Numbered from the stretch's first letter, positions 54,350-63,260 are shown. The stretch: DNA of 64,000 bases from Nocardia cyriacigeorgica (GCF_010868145.1 NZ_JAAGUY010000002.1:390245-454244); one strand, 5' to 3'. Numbers and translations: made by a program. Notes: generated by a model from the letters alone, not told the origin.

Positions 54350-55008
54350 CAACTCATCCATTCCGGCTTGATCGGCAGCCCGTGCGCGGCACGGTATTCA
54401 CAGATCGCCTTGAGATTGTCCATTTCCAATTGATGTCCGGCGGAGAACATTTCCCAGAAATCGCCGACCCAGACCGGCCGCTTCGGTGGCGCCGTATCCG
54501 GGTAGCCGTTCTCGTCGTAGAAGGGATGGCGGCAATTCACCCACAGCACAACAGACCCCGGCTTGTCCAACACCACCTGTGCATCCACCACGCGCATCAG
54601 GTAGACCATCCACAGGTGAAATCCCTGGTCCCAGGCGCAGTGGTAGTCGACGGTCATGGCCTCGGGATTCGCGACCGTGCGGGTGTAGATCTTGGTCGTG
54701 TCGCCGAGCCGGTCATGCGCCAACCACAGGCCCGGCTCATCGGTTTCGGCGAATCCGCGCAGGCTGTAGGTCCATTCCTCCAGTGACCTCGTGTCGGCCA
54801 GGTATTCGTACACCTCTCGTGGCGGTGCGGCGATATAGGCCTGAACCGGGCAGAAATCGCCGTAGATCTGATCGTGCGGATACACCGACCGGAGCATGTC
54901 CATGATGATCGGGGTGGTGGCCTCCTTATCGGAATTCTCGATGCGGAGCAGACCCGGGATCACCTGGTCCGTAACGTCACTGAGGGCGGGCAGGGCGCTT
55001 GTTGTCAC
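54349..55008 (-). CDS. SRPBCC (START-like) cyclase/ligand-binding protein
   Basis: A 219-residue protein. The helix-grip fold is suggested by VQAYIAAPPREVYEYLADTR, SLEEWTYSLRGF, TRTVANPEAMTVDYHCAW and VNCRHPFYDENG. Such proteins are polyketide cyclases, aromatases or lipid binders. It overlaps the ThDP enzyme gene by 4 bases and the ketosynthase gene by one, so all are translated together. The C-terminus (EMDNLKAICEYRAAHG) is a long helix that can close the pocket. The substrate is unknown. Confidence 0.8.
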   Translation of the reverse strand: MTTSALPALSDVTDQVIPGLLRIENSDKEATTPIIMDMLRSVYPHDQIYGDFCPVQAYIAAPPREVYEYLADTRSLEEWTYSLRGFAETDEPGLWLAHDRLGDTTKIYTRTVANPEAMTVDYHCAWDQGFHLWMVYLMRVVDAQVVLDKPGSVVLWVNCRHPFYDENGYPDTAPPKRPVWVGDFWEMFSAGHQLEMDNLKAICEYRAAHGLPIKPEWMS

Positions 55009-56759
55009 GGTGTACTCCTGAGAAATGGCAAGAACGGTGGGATTTCGTCCGGGTCACAGTCGATCGAGAGGAACGACGGGCCCGAACCGCCGAGGCATTC
55101 GGTGAGTGCCCCGGGGAGCTCGGCCAAGGTGTGGACAGAACAGACGCGCAGCTGGGGAAACATGGCCGCGACGCCGTCACCCAGCCGGGCGGGCTGGAAT
55201 CTGTTGAAGCTGTACCGATCCCGATACAGCAGTTGTTCGCGCGTCACGCACATGGCGTGCGCGTTGTTGTTGAACACGATGAAGGTGATGGGCTGTGTGT
55301 GCTCGACCGCGGTGTGCAGTTCCATGCCGTGCATGAAGAACGAGCCGTCGCCCGCGATCACCACGGTGCGGTGGCCGTCCGGTGCGCGGGCGAAGGCCGA
55401 ACCGATACCGGCGCCGAACGCATACCCCATCCCGCCCATACCGAGAGCGACCACGAAACGCCCGTCGCGCGGCACCCGCAACTGATGCACCACGGCCGCA
55501 CCGGTATTGCCCGCGTCGACGAACACGTCGGCGCCGTCGGGCAGTGCTGCCTGGATCGCGGCCACGATATGCCGGTAGCGCAGTCCGGGACCATGCGATT
55601 CGGGTACCGGCATCGGCGACAAGGTGCGGGCGGGGGCGGTGCGGGTGACGCGAGTCGTGCGCACCGCGGTGGCGACCGACGACGTCGGATCCGGCGCCGG
55701 GGCCGGGGCGATGACAGACTCGGCGAGGTCGGTATCGGCGTGCCCGTCGTGTCCGCCGCGCAGCCGCTGCAGGATGGTGCGCAATGCGAAGGCGACATCG
55801 GTGCAGGTGGCGTGGACCGCGGGCAGATGCGGCATGGCGAGCCCGATGCTGGCGATGGTGGTCCGCGCCAGCAAATCGTCGAGTCCGGTGCGTGCGGTGA
55901 CCGGCATCGGGGTGCCGACCAGCAGGCACAGCGTGGCGGCTTCCAGAGCATCGGTGAGTTCGCGGTGACCCATGGTGCCCGCGACACCGCAGAACGCCGG
56001 TTCGGAGTTGTCGTAGGTGTCCTTGGCGTCGGGCGCGACGCCGACCAGCGCGCCCAGCTCCGCGACCAGTTCCGCGAGCGCGGTGCGCGCATCGTCTCGA
56101 GCCACCTGGTCGCCGGCGATGACCACCACCGTCCCGAGATTGTGGGCGGTTTCCAGCGCCGTCATCACGCGCTCGAGTTCGTCGTCGTCGAGCCAGGTGG
56201 CACGCGGATCGGGACGGAACGCCGCGATACCACCCATCTCGGCCTGCTGGACATCCTTGGGGATGAGCAGCACCGACGGCCCGCCGCGGCGAGCCGCACG
56301 CAGTGCCCGCGCCAGCCGTTCCGGCAGTTCGGCCGGGGTGGCGACCCGGGCGCAGTAGCGGCTGATCGTGCTGAACAGCCGGACCGCGTCGATCGCGCCG
56401 GCTTGGCCACTCGAATCCTGGAATGCGCCGTGCCCCTCCAGTGCGGTCGGTGGTTGTCCGATCAGGGCCAGCACCGGAACCCGTGACGCATACGATTCAG
56501 CCAGTCCGGCAACGAGATTCATTGCGCCTCCGCCGGAGGTCGCGGCGACGACGCCGAGCCCGCTTGTGGAGCGGGCGTACCCGTCGGCCATGGTCGCGGC
56601 GGAGAATTCATGTTTGGCCACCACACCCGTGACCGCGCCGCCCGCGTCGAAGATGGCGTCGTAGAGATCCTCGATATTGGCGCCGTCGACGCCGAAGATA
56701 TGTCGCACGCCGAGGTCCGGCATGGTGCGCACCAGATAGTCCACAACTCTGTCGGGCAT
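55005..56759 (-). CDS. ThDP-dependent enzyme (acetolactate synthase-like)
   Basis: A 584-residue thiamine diphosphate enzyme. The catalytic Glu is in GVVAKHEFSAATMADG near 50. The ThDP motif starts GDGSFFMHGMELHTA and ends at FNNN. AATSGGGAMNLVAGLAES and GQPPTALEGHGAFQD are typical of the acetolactate synthase, pyruvate oxidase and benzoylformate decarboxylase group. It probably decarboxylates a 2-oxo acid and may join the product to an acceptor. ATG 56759 has AGGAGG 4 bases upstream. It heads the four-gene operon. Confidence 0.88.
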   Translation of the reverse strand: MPDRVVDYLVRTMPDLGVRHIFGVDGANIEDLYDAIFDAGGAVTGVVAKHEFSAATMADGYARSTSGLGVVAATSGGGAMNLVAGLAESYASRVPVLALIGQPPTALEGHGAFQDSSGQAGAIDAVRLFSTISRYCARVATPAELPERLARALRAARRGGPSVLLIPKDVQQAEMGGIAAFRPDPRATWLDDDELERVMTALETAHNLGTVVVIAGDQVARDDARTALAELVAELGALVGVAPDAKDTYDNSEPAFCGVAGTMGHRELTDALEAATLCLLVGTPMPVTARTGLDDLLARTTIASIGLAMPHLPAVHATCTDVAFALRTILQRLRGGHDGHADTDLAESVIAPAPAPDPTSSVATAVRTTRVTRTAPARTLSPMPVPESHGPGLRYRHIVAAIQAALPDGADVFVDAGNTGAAVVHQLRVPRDGRFVVALGMGGMGYAFGAGIGSAFARAPDGHRTVVIAGDGSFFMHGMELHTAVEHTQPITFIVFNNNAHAMCVTREQLLYRDRYSFNRFQPARLGDGVAAMFPQLRVCSVHTLAELPGALTECLGGSGPSFLSIDCDPDEIPPFLPFLRSTP

Positions 56760-56875
56760 CGAACCTCCTTGCCGCGCCGAGTCGGCAGCGCCGTGCACCG
56801 CCCATGAGGAGATACGGGGCCGGTCGCGTCACGGTTCAGCCTGATCGAGGGCACTTTTCGCGGAGCACTTGCGTG

Positions 56876-56897
56876 TACGTATACATCTACGTATAGT
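56876..56897 (+). promoter_or_regulatory. Twin TACGTATA boxes and -10 element before the EXLDI gene
   Basis: TACGTATA occurs at 56876-56883 and 56888-56895, centred 12 bases apart, so one helical turn. TATAGT (56892-56897) lies 7 bases before the ATG at 56905 and looks like a -10 element of a leaderless promoter. The repeats are a likely operator. Confidence 0.55.
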
Positions 56898-56904
56898 CAC
56901 TGTC

Positions 56905-57423
56905 ATGCCCAACAAGACGATCTACGTTGCCGACGACGACCTAGCCCTGTTCCAGCGGGCGCAGGAGCTCGTCGGCGGCAATCTGTCGGGGGCCGTTGTC
57001 ACCGCATTGCGCCGGTTCATCGAGCTGGAGGAGGGCAGGCAGGAGGGGTTCGAGGACATCGTGCTCCGGGTCGGCCACAACGGTGCCCGGCAGGTGCGGT
57101 TCGAGGGTGCGTTGCTCGGGGAGTGGCGCGATGTCAACGACACCCGCACCGAACACGTTCGGGTTTTCCGCAGCCGCAAGGGCAAGTTCGTCCTGCATGC
57201 CCAGTACTCCAACTGGGACGAAGTGCCGGACATAGCCATGAACGGCTGGAAAGACTGGAAGAGCTGGCGGCGCATGCTCGGCGTCGGCGATCAGGATTGG
57301 GGTGATTTCATCCTGGAAATCGTTGATTCCCTCGCCGAACTGAAAGGCAAGATGCCGGACAAGCTCTATGAGCGGGTCGCCGATATCGCGGACCGCCCGC
57401 CGATCGAAGAGCTGGACATCTGA
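56905..57423 (+). CDS. EXLDI-family protein
   Basis: A 172-residue protein ending PPIEELDI, the E-x-L-D-I terminus that names the TIGR04342 family. The N-terminal 40 residues (KTIYVADDDLALFQRAQELV) resemble a ribbon-helix-helix DNA-binding segment; the rest is Trp- and Arg-rich. EXLDI genes usually stand before ABC exporter genes, as here. A regulatory or exporter-accessory role is inferred. The start follows a -10 element by 7 bases and a pair of TACGTATA boxes. Confidence 0.82.
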   Translation: MPNKTIYVADDDLALFQRAQELVGGNLSGAVVTALRRFIELEEGRQEGFEDIVLRVGHNGARQVRFEGALLGEWRDVNDTRTEHVRVFRSRKGKFVLHAQYSNWDEVPDIAMNGWKDWKSWRRMLGVGDQDWGDFILEIVDSLAELKGKMPDKLYERVADIADRPPIEELDI

Positions 57424-57612
57424 GGCGCAGGTCGTCTCCACTGCGGTCTCGCCTGCCGATTGCTCGGCCATCGGCGTGACGGCGTGCTCGGCGATCCGCC
57501 GACCGCCTAACTGAACATCCACATCCGAGAACGCCGCCCCCTCGGGGAGCGGTGCGGAGTATTCATGCTGTCATTCGCATTATTTTATGAGAAATTCGTG
57601 GAAGGAAAGGCC

Positions 57613-58578
57613 ATGTCCACAGGTGGACGCGCATCGGCAATCTGGGCCTCGGGACTCCGAAAGGCCTACGGCGACAAGGTGGTACTCGATGCCATCGATC
57701 TGAACGTGCCCGAAGGCACGATCTTCTCCCTGCTCGGCCCCAACGGTGCGGGCAAAACGACCACTGTGCAGATCCTCACCACCTTGATCAGCGCCGACGG
57801 CGGCGAGATCCAGGTCGGCGGATACGATCTCGCCACCGACCGAGACGCGGTGCGCACCGCGATCGGCGTGACCGGCCAGTTCTCGGCCGTCGACGAGCTG
57901 CTCACCGGCCGGGAAAACCTGGTGCTGATGGCGGATCTGAACCATCTGCCCCGGCGGGCCGGCCGAAACCTGGCGGCGGAACTGCTCGAGCGCTTCGACC
58001 TCGTCGAGGCCGCCGACAAGCCCGCGTCCACCTACTCCGGCGGCATGACCAGGCGGCTCGACCTGGCGATGACGCTGGTCGGCGACCCGCGCATCATCTT
58101 CCTCGACGAACCGACCACCGGGCTCGACCCCCGCAGTAGGCGGTCGATCTGGGAGATCATCCGAGAACTGGTCGACGACTACAGCGTCACCGTCTTCCTC
58201 ACCACCCAGTACCTGGAGGAGGCCGATCAGCTCGCCGACCGCATCGCCGTCCTCGACCATGGCCGCATCGTCGCTGAAGGCACCGCATCGGAGCTGAAGC
58301 GGCTCGTTCCCGGTGGGCACATCCGGTTGCAGTTCGCCGATCGCGCCGATCTGGACGCGGCGACCACGGCCTTCGGTTCGGCGGCCCGCCCGGTCGACGA
58401 CGAGCTCACCCTCGCCGTTCCCAGTGACGGCGGAATCGGTTCGGTGCGATCGGTGCTCGACCGTCTCGACGAATTCCACATCCCCGCTGAAGGACTGTCG
58501 GTCCACACCCCCAACCTCGACGACGTCTTTCTCACCCTGACCGGATCCCCCGTCGCAGACAAGGAGCCCGTGCGATGA
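57613..58578 (+). CDS. DrrA-like ABC exporter ATPase
   Basis: A 321-residue ATPase of the daunorubicin-resistance type. Walker A is GPNGAGKTT near 42, the signature YSGGMTRR near 140, Walker B IIFLDEPTTGLDPRS, and the H-loop LTTQYLEEADQLADR. The extra C-terminal domain (LDEFHIPAEGLSVHTPNLDD) is typical of DrrA. GGAAAGG stands before the ATG. It overlaps the permease gene by 4 bases. It may export drugs, glycolipids or peptides. Confidence 0.9.
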   Translation: MSTGGRASAIWASGLRKAYGDKVVLDAIDLNVPEGTIFSLLGPNGAGKTTTVQILTTLISADGGEIQVGGYDLATDRDAVRTAIGVTGQFSAVDELLTGRENLVLMADLNHLPRRAGRNLAAELLERFDLVEAADKPASTYSGGMTRRLDLAMTLVGDPRIIFLDEPTTGLDPRSRRSIWEIIRELVDDYSVTVFLTTQYLEEADQLADRIAVLDHGRIVAEGTASELKRLVPGGHIRLQFADRADLDAATTAFGSAARPVDDELTLAVPSDGGIGSVRSVLDRLDEFHIPAEGLSVHTPNLDDVFLTLTGSPVADKEPVR

Positions 58579-59378
58579 CCACCGCAACCTGGCAGGCCGA
58601 GCCCAGTAGATTCACCGGCACCATGACGGACTCGCTGACCATGCTGCGCCGCAACTTGCTGCACGTCAGGCGCTATCCGAGTATGGCTTTCAGCATTCTG
58701 ATCATGCCGATCGTGCTCATGATGATCTTCAATTACGTCTTCGGTGGAGCCCTGGAAGCCGGCCTCGAACCGGGCGCGAAATACATCGACTACCTGGCAC
58801 CGGGCATGTTGCTGCTGCTCCCGGCCTACCTGACCGTCTCGGTGGCGGTATCCCTTGCCACCGATGCGACCAAGGGCATCGTCAACCGGTTCCGGGTGAT
58901 GTCGATCGCTCAATCGGCCATGCTGACCGGGCACGTCGTCGGCACGCTGATCCAGGGCGCGTTCGCACTCGTTGGCATGCTCGGGGTGGCCATGCTGATG
59001 GGCTTCCGCCCCGATGCGACCCCGATCGAGTGGGTGGCGGTGATCGGACTGCTGCTGCTCGTTGTGTTCGCCTTCACCTGGCTGGCCGTTGCGTTCGGGC
59101 TCGTTGCGCCGAATCCGGAGAGCGCGAGCAATATGCCCTTCCCGATCGTGATGCTGCCCTTCCTCGGTAGCGGCCTCGTCCCCACCGACACCATGCCGAC
59201 CGTGCTGCGCTGGTTCGCCGAATACCAGCCGTTCACGCCGATCACCGAAACCGTTCGCGGACTGTTGATGGGTACCGAGATCGGCGCCAATGGGATCATC
59301 GCGCTCGGCTGGTGTGTCGGCATCGCGGCCACCGGCTACCTGTGGTCGATGACATTGTTCAAGCGGCAATCCCGCTGA
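58575..59378 (+). CDS. DrrB-like ABC-2 exporter permease
   Basis: A 267-residue ABC-2 permease with six helices. Markers are LTMLRRNLLHVRRYPSMAF, YIDYLAPGMLLLLPAYL and FRVMSIAQSAMLTGHVV, then YQPFTPITETVRGLLMG near the end, as in DrrB. It overlaps the ATPase gene and completes the EXLDI-DrrA-DrrB unit. A strong terminator follows at once. The substrate is unknown. Confidence 0.9.
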   Translation: MTTATWQAEPSRFTGTMTDSLTMLRRNLLHVRRYPSMAFSILIMPIVLMMIFNYVFGGALEAGLEPGAKYIDYLAPGMLLLLPAYLTVSVAVSLATDATKGIVNRFRVMSIAQSAMLTGHVVGTLIQGAFALVGMLGVAMLMGFRPDATPIEWVAVIGLLLLVVFAFTWLAVAFGLVAPNPESASNMPFPIVMLPFLGSGLVPTDTMPTVLRWFAEYQPFTPITETVRGLLMGTEIGANGIIALGWCVGIAATGYLWSMTLFKRQSR

Positions 59379-59428
59379 ACACGGCCCCCTCGATCCCCCG
59401 TCCCCGGCGGGGGATCGTCGGCGTGTTC
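59377..59428. terminator. Strong two-part bidirectional terminator
   Basis: GAACACG/CGTGTTC forms the outer stem and CGATCCCCCG/CGGGGGATCG the inner 10-pair stem. It overlaps the DrrB stop and separates this operon from the convergent AlgH-like gene. Confidence 0.75.
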
Positions 59429-59476
59429 AGGGGCTTTCGGCACGGGCTGCGTGGTGCCCTGTCCGCCTTGCCGACC

Positions 59477-60130
59477 TCAGTTGCGCTCGAGCTCGATCGG
59501 GTGGGTGGCCAGCAGCGACAATGGCAGCGGCTGCCTGCGCAACACATGCGCCCACAGGTCGGTGCGGCGCGTGGTGATGGGATCACTCGGCAGGGCCGAG
59601 AGCACGATCCAGTCGTCCTGCTCGAGTTCGCCCTCCAGCTGGCCGAAGGTCCAGCCCGCGTAACCGGCGAAGACGCGGATCCCCTCCACCAGCGGGGCGA
59701 CCACCGCTGGGTCGCTGTCGAGGTCGATCAACACCATCCGGCCGTCGATGCGGCGCAGGCCCGCGACACCATCGATGGAAGCACCGACCCGTAGCGTGCC
59801 GAGGCACAGCGCGGCATCGCGTTTGACCGGGCCGCCGACGAACAGGGTGCGCGGCGCCGCGGCGACCTCGGCCCACTGCGGCAGCACATCGTGGACGGCG
59901 GTATCGCTCGGCCGGTTGATGACCACGCCAAGACTGCCCGCATCGTTGTGCTCGATGATGTAGATGACGGTGCGGCGGAAGGTCGGCTCCACGAGTTCGG
60001 TCGAGGACACCAGCAGGGTGCCCGCGCGGACTATCTGTTCGCCGCGGTGGGAACTGCGCCGGCCCTGTTCATCGCCACCGCCGCGACCGCCGCGAGTTTG
60101 CCGATCATCCGGGTCTTCTGCGCGTGCCAC
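59477..60130 (-). CDS. YqgE/AlgH-family protein (Rv0038-like)
   Basis: A 217-residue protein. The family signature is plain: RAGTLLVSSTELVEPTFRRT, IIEHNDAGSLGVVINRP, FVGGPVKRDAALCLGTLR and WIVLSALPSDPITTRRTDL, ending QPLPLSLLATHPIELERN. The same C-terminus is found in Rv0038 of M. tuberculosis, which lies near leuS. Function is unknown in detail; family members affect gene expression in other bacteria. The first 30 residues are charged and could be trimmed by a later start. Confidence 0.9.
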   Translation of the reverse strand: MARAEDPDDRQTRGGRGGGDEQGRRSSHRGEQIVRAGTLLVSSTELVEPTFRRTVIYIIEHNDAGSLGVVINRPSDTAVHDVLPQWAEVAAAPRTLFVGGPVKRDAALCLGTLRVGASIDGVAGLRRIDGRMVLIDLDSDPAVVAPLVEGIRVFAGYAGWTFGQLEGELEQDDWIVLSALPSDPITTRRTDLWAHVLRRQPLPLSLLATHPIELERN

Positions 60131-60251
60131 TCCGTCATCATCGCAGTTATCGCGCCGTCGCGCCGCTTGTCTTCGCGTTCCGTGTCGCGGGGAACCCCCG
60201 ACGCGAGCGTGACAAGATCAACATGCCAGTCGACCGGGTGGGGCCGCGTCG

Positions 60252-60257
60252 TAGAGT
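60252..60257 (+). promoter_or_regulatory. Probable -10 element of a leaderless promoter
   Basis: TAGAGT lies 7 bases before the ATG at 60265 with no ribosome-binding site between. The same spacing is seen before several other starts in this window. Confidence 0.45.
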
Positions 60258-60264
60258 CGGCGAC

Positions 60265-61026
60265 ATGCAACCGCCCGAGGTCGTCCTCGACAACAGTGAC
60301 GCCGTGTACGACTACTACCGCGCACACCAGCAGCGGCGGTTCCAAGCGCGCGCGGCATACGCGCTGCTCGGGCGGCGTTTCCGGCCGCGCATCAGCTACG
60401 CCACAGGTGCACGGGCGCGGATCACGGAATTGGTCCGCTCCCGCAAACCACTGCTCATCGCGATCAACCATCTCTCCCAGCTCGACCCGTACACCGTGGC
60501 CGCGGCAGCCTGGCGTAGCGAACTCCGCCCGATCATCGGCAAGGTGCGCGTGCTCGCCAAAGACGAGCTGTTCCTCGAACGCGATCAGCGCCGCAAGATC
60601 GACATGATGGGCGGCATCCCCGTCTTCCGCGGCCGCGACCACGGCCTGCGCGCGGTGAACGCGGCCGGCCAGCGCATGATGGACATCTGCGCCGAACGCC
60701 TCCACGACGGTGACGGCATCGCGGTGTTCCCCGAAGGCACCTGCAACGACGTCGATCCGACCCAGGTGCAGCCGATCGGCAGCGGCATCGGCCACATCGC
60801 TTTCCGCACCATGAAGCTCGGCACCGAACCCGCACTGCTCAACATCGGCCTCAGTTACGGGCCGCGCGCCGATCCGGCGATCGAGCCGACCAAGGACGAA
60901 GCCAAGTCGGCAAGCTTCTACTTCAGCGTGCCGATCACCGAACTGCCTGCCCGTCCCGCGGAGATCGCGCGGTTGGTGCGCAGCGATCTGCAGCTGGCTT
61001 TGGACGGAGCCGTCGCGGCGTACTGA
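60265..61026 (+). CDS. PlsC-like 1-acylglycerol-phosphate acyltransferase
   Basis: A 253-residue acyltransferase. The NHxxxxD-type motif is NHLSQLDP near 73, and the second block is VFPEGTCNDV near 155, with an intervening GGIPVFRGRD. It probably transfers acyl chains to lysophosphatidate or a similar lipid at the membrane. ATG 60265 follows a -10 element by 7 bases and is preferred over the ATG at 60124, which overlaps the divergent AlgH-like gene. It is convergent with the ECF42 gene. Confidence 0.85.
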   Translation: MQPPEVVLDNSDAVYDYYRAHQQRRFQARAAYALLGRRFRPRISYATGARARITELVRSRKPLLIAINHLSQLDPYTVAAAAWRSELRPIIGKVRVLAKDELFLERDQRRKIDMMGGIPVFRGRDHGLRAVNAAGQRMMDICAERLHDGDGIAVFPEGTCNDVDPTQVQPIGSGIGHIAFRTMKLGTEPALLNIGLSYGPRADPAIEPTKDEAKSASFYFSVPITELPARPAEIARLVRSDLQLALDGAVAAY

Positions 61027-61033
61027 ACGCGGC

Positions 61034-62269
61034 TCAGTCGAGGTGGTCCGCCTTGTCGCGTAGGTAGCGCTGTTCGACCTCATTGCTCGTCATATCAGCG
61101 GCCTGCCGGAAGAGCACGGCCGCGGCAGTGGTTTCGCCGGCCTGCAACAACAGATGGGCGCGGACTGCCCGCTCCCGTTGCTGGGTCAACGGATTCCGGT
61201 CGAGACGGTGGCGCCGATCGAGGTCGTCGAGCAGGGCAAGGCCGCGTGCGGGCCCATATGCTCTCGCCACCGCCACCACCCGGCCGAGCTGGACCGGCGC
61301 CGTGGGTGTGAGGTGTTCCAACCACAGGTAGAGCATGGCGATCTGGGGCCAGTCGGTCTGCTCCGGCGCGATCGCCGCGGCATGCACCGCGGCGAGCGCG
61401 GCCTGGATTTGGTACGGGCCCGCCTGTCCCTGGTTCCAGACGCTGTCGATGAGTGTGGTGCCTTCGTCGATCAGTGCGCGACTCCACCGTGAGCGGTCCT
61501 GCTCCTCCATCGGGATCAGTTCGCCGGTATCGGTGCGGGCACTGCGACGAGAGTCGGTGAGCAGCATCAATGCGAGCAGGCCGACGATTTCGGCGTCCTC
61601 GGGGAGCGTGGCACGGAGCATGCGGGTCAGCCGGATGGCTTCACGGGTCAGGTCGACACGGGCGAGTTCCGCGCCTGCTGTGGCGGTGTAGCCCTCGTTG
61701 AAGATCAAGTAGAGCACCCGCATGACCGAGGCCATGCGGGCGTCGCGGTCGGCATCGGCGGGCGGGGTGAAGCGCGCACCCGCTGTGGCCAATCGCTGTT
61801 TGGCGCGGCTGATCCGCGTGCCCATGGTGGCCTCGGTCGTGCCGTAGGCGTGGGCGATCTCGGCCGTGGTGAGACCGCCGACCGCACGTAGGGTGAGCGC
61901 CACCTGGGAGGCGGGGCCGAGTGCGGGGTGACAGCACAACAGCAGCAGGGTGAGACTGTCGTCGGCGTCGGTGATTCGCGCGGCTCGCGCCGGTTCGGCC
62001 ATTGCCAACTGGGCGACTCCGGCTTCCAGCTCGCGGCGGTGACGGGCCTGGTCGGAGCGCAGCAGGTCGACCATCCGCCGATAGGCGATCCGGATGAGCC
62101 AGCTGCGCGGGTTGTCGGGAATTCCGTCGTCAGGCCACTGCTGGGCGGCGGCCAGCAGTGACTCCTGGACCGCGTCCTCGGCGATATCGAACCGTCCGAA
62201 ACGACGGACCAGCGCACCGAGGACCTGCGGCGCCTCGGCGCGCAGCAGGTCCTCGATCGCGGATGTCAT
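61034..62269 (-). CDS. ECF42-type sigma factor with C-terminal TPR domain
   Basis: A 411-residue sigma factor. Region 2 is near 10-80 (FGRFDIAEDAVQESLLAAAQ, PRSWLIRIAYRRMVDLL) and region 4 near 110-170 (LTTAEIAHAYGTTEATMGT, SRAKQRLA). A long helical C-terminus (LYLIFNEGYTA, RALIDEGTTLID) marks ECF42. These factors always pair with a YCII/DGPF protein, here the upstream gene, overlapping by 4 bases. They act in stress responses. No anti-sigma gene is present. Confidence 0.9.
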   Translation of the reverse strand: MTSAIEDLLRAEAPQVLGALVRRFGRFDIAEDAVQESLLAAAQQWPDDGIPDNPRSWLIRIAYRRMVDLLRSDQARHRRELEAGVAQLAMAEPARAARITDADDSLTLLLLCCHPALGPASQVALTLRAVGGLTTAEIAHAYGTTEATMGTRISRAKQRLATAGARFTPPADADRDARMASVMRVLYLIFNEGYTATAGAELARVDLTREAIRLTRMLRATLPEDAEIVGLLALMLLTDSRRSARTDTGELIPMEEQDRSRWSRALIDEGTTLIDSVWNQGQAGPYQIQAALAAVHAAAIAPEQTDWPQIAMLYLWLEHLTPTAPVQLGRVVAVARAYGPARGLALLDDLDRRHRLDRNPLTQQRERAVRAHLLLQAGETTAAAVLFRQAADMTSNEVEQRYLRDKADHLD

Positions 62270-62637
62270 GCGGTGAAGTCCTCGCCCATGATCGGCCGGA
62301 TCTCGATCGGTTCGCCGAGTGCTTCGACGATGCCGGTGGTGATCTCCACGGCGCGTTCGTGACTGGACACGTCGATCACGGCGAAGCTGGCCAGAACCTC
62401 CTTCAGTTCGGCGAATGGGCCGTCGGTCGCGACCACACCATCGGAGGTGGCACGGATGGTTGTGCTGGTCGCCGGGTGACCGAGACCTTCGGTGGTGACC
62501 AGCTCACCGGCGGCGATCAGCTCCTGTTCCAGCCGCTGGTAGGTGGCGAACGCGGCCAGCGCCTCCTCCGAAGGGGTATCTGCGGTGGCGGCGTTCCATG
62601 CGGCGGCCGGGGTGTAGCCGAGCAGCAGGTATTTCAC
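62266..62637 (-). CDS. YCII-related (DGPF) protein, partner of ECF42 factor
   Basis: A 123-residue protein of dimeric alpha-beta barrel fold. It has the DGPF motif in VATDGPFAELKEVLASF near 65-82 and starts KYLLLGYTPAAAW. GTG 62637 has AGGAGG 7 bases upstream and is clearly the start. It overlaps the sigma factor gene by 4 bases. DGPF proteins regulate or sense for ECF42 by an unknown route. A perfect CRP palindrome lies 95 bases upstream. Confidence 0.9.
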   Translation of the reverse strand: MKYLLLGYTPAAAWNAATADTPSEEALAAFATYQRLEQELIAAGELVTTEGLGHPATSTTIRATSDGVVATDGPFAELKEVLASFAVIDVSSHERAVEITTGIVEALGEPIEIRPIMGEDFTA

Positions 62638-62731
62638 GTGAAGTCCTCCTACGTCGATGTCGATGATCACGTTAGGCACATGCCCTCGCTGCCACCTCGG
62701 AGCCGCTCGACGCTTTTCGACTACTCGGCAT

Positions 62732-62747
62732 TGTGATTCAGATCACA
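62732..62747. promoter_or_regulatory. Perfect CRP-type palindrome
   Basis: TGTGAT-TCAG-ATCACA, a full match to TGTGA(N6)TCACA, lies between the YCII-ECF42 operon (95 bases away) and the DUF1579 gene (70 bases). Mycobacterial CRP and corynebacterial GlxR bind this sequence. Control of one or both operons by cAMP is inferred. Confidence 0.65.
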
Positions 62748-62816
62748 TCTATTGGGTGTCGAGGTCGGTGGCGCCGTTCCGAGGTAGCAGCAAACACCCC
62801 CACATAGGAGGAAGAA

Positions 62817-63245
62817 ATGAACGACTTGCAGCAGCAGCCCAGCCCCGAGGTCAAGAGTTTGGATCGCCTGGTCGGAACCTGGAAAGTCACCGGCGGCGCG
62901 GAAGGCACCGTGCGGTACGAATGGATGCCCGGCCGGTTCTTCCTGCTTCAGCACATCGACCTCACCCAGTTCGGTGAGCCGGTCACTGGGATGGAAGTCA
63001 TCGGCAAACTGCGCCCTTTCGGGGAGCCCACCGGCGAGGACGTGTACTCGCGGTATTACGACTCGCTCGGCAACACCTTCGATTACGTCTACGGACTCGA
63101 CGGTGACACGCTGACCATCTGGGGCGGCGCCAAGGGCAGCCCGGCCTACTACAAGGGCACCTTCGACGCCGAAGGCACGACCGTCACAGGCGAATGGGTC
63201 TACCCGGGCGGCGGCGGTTACGCGTCGACGATGACCCGCATCTGA
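62817..63245 (+). CDS. DUF1579-type protein
   Basis: A 142-residue beta-rich protein: RLVGTWKVTGGAEGTVRYEW, FFLLQHIDLTQFG, then YDSLGNTFDYVYGLDGDTL and EWVYPGGGGYASTM. This matches DUF1579-like proteins, which often lie next to ECF sigma genes. AGGAGG lies 5 to 6 bases before the ATG. It is divergent from the ECF42 operon and shares the CRP-type palindrome. Function is unknown. Confidence 0.8.
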   Translation: MNDLQQQPSPEVKSLDRLVGTWKVTGGAEGTVRYEWMPGRFFLLQHIDLTQFGEPVTGMEVIGKLRPFGEPTGEDVYSRYYDSLGNTFDYVYGLDGDTLTIWGGAKGSPAYYKGTFDAEGTTVTGEWVYPGGGGYASTMTRI

Positions 63246-63260
63246 CGCCTCGTGTGAAAC

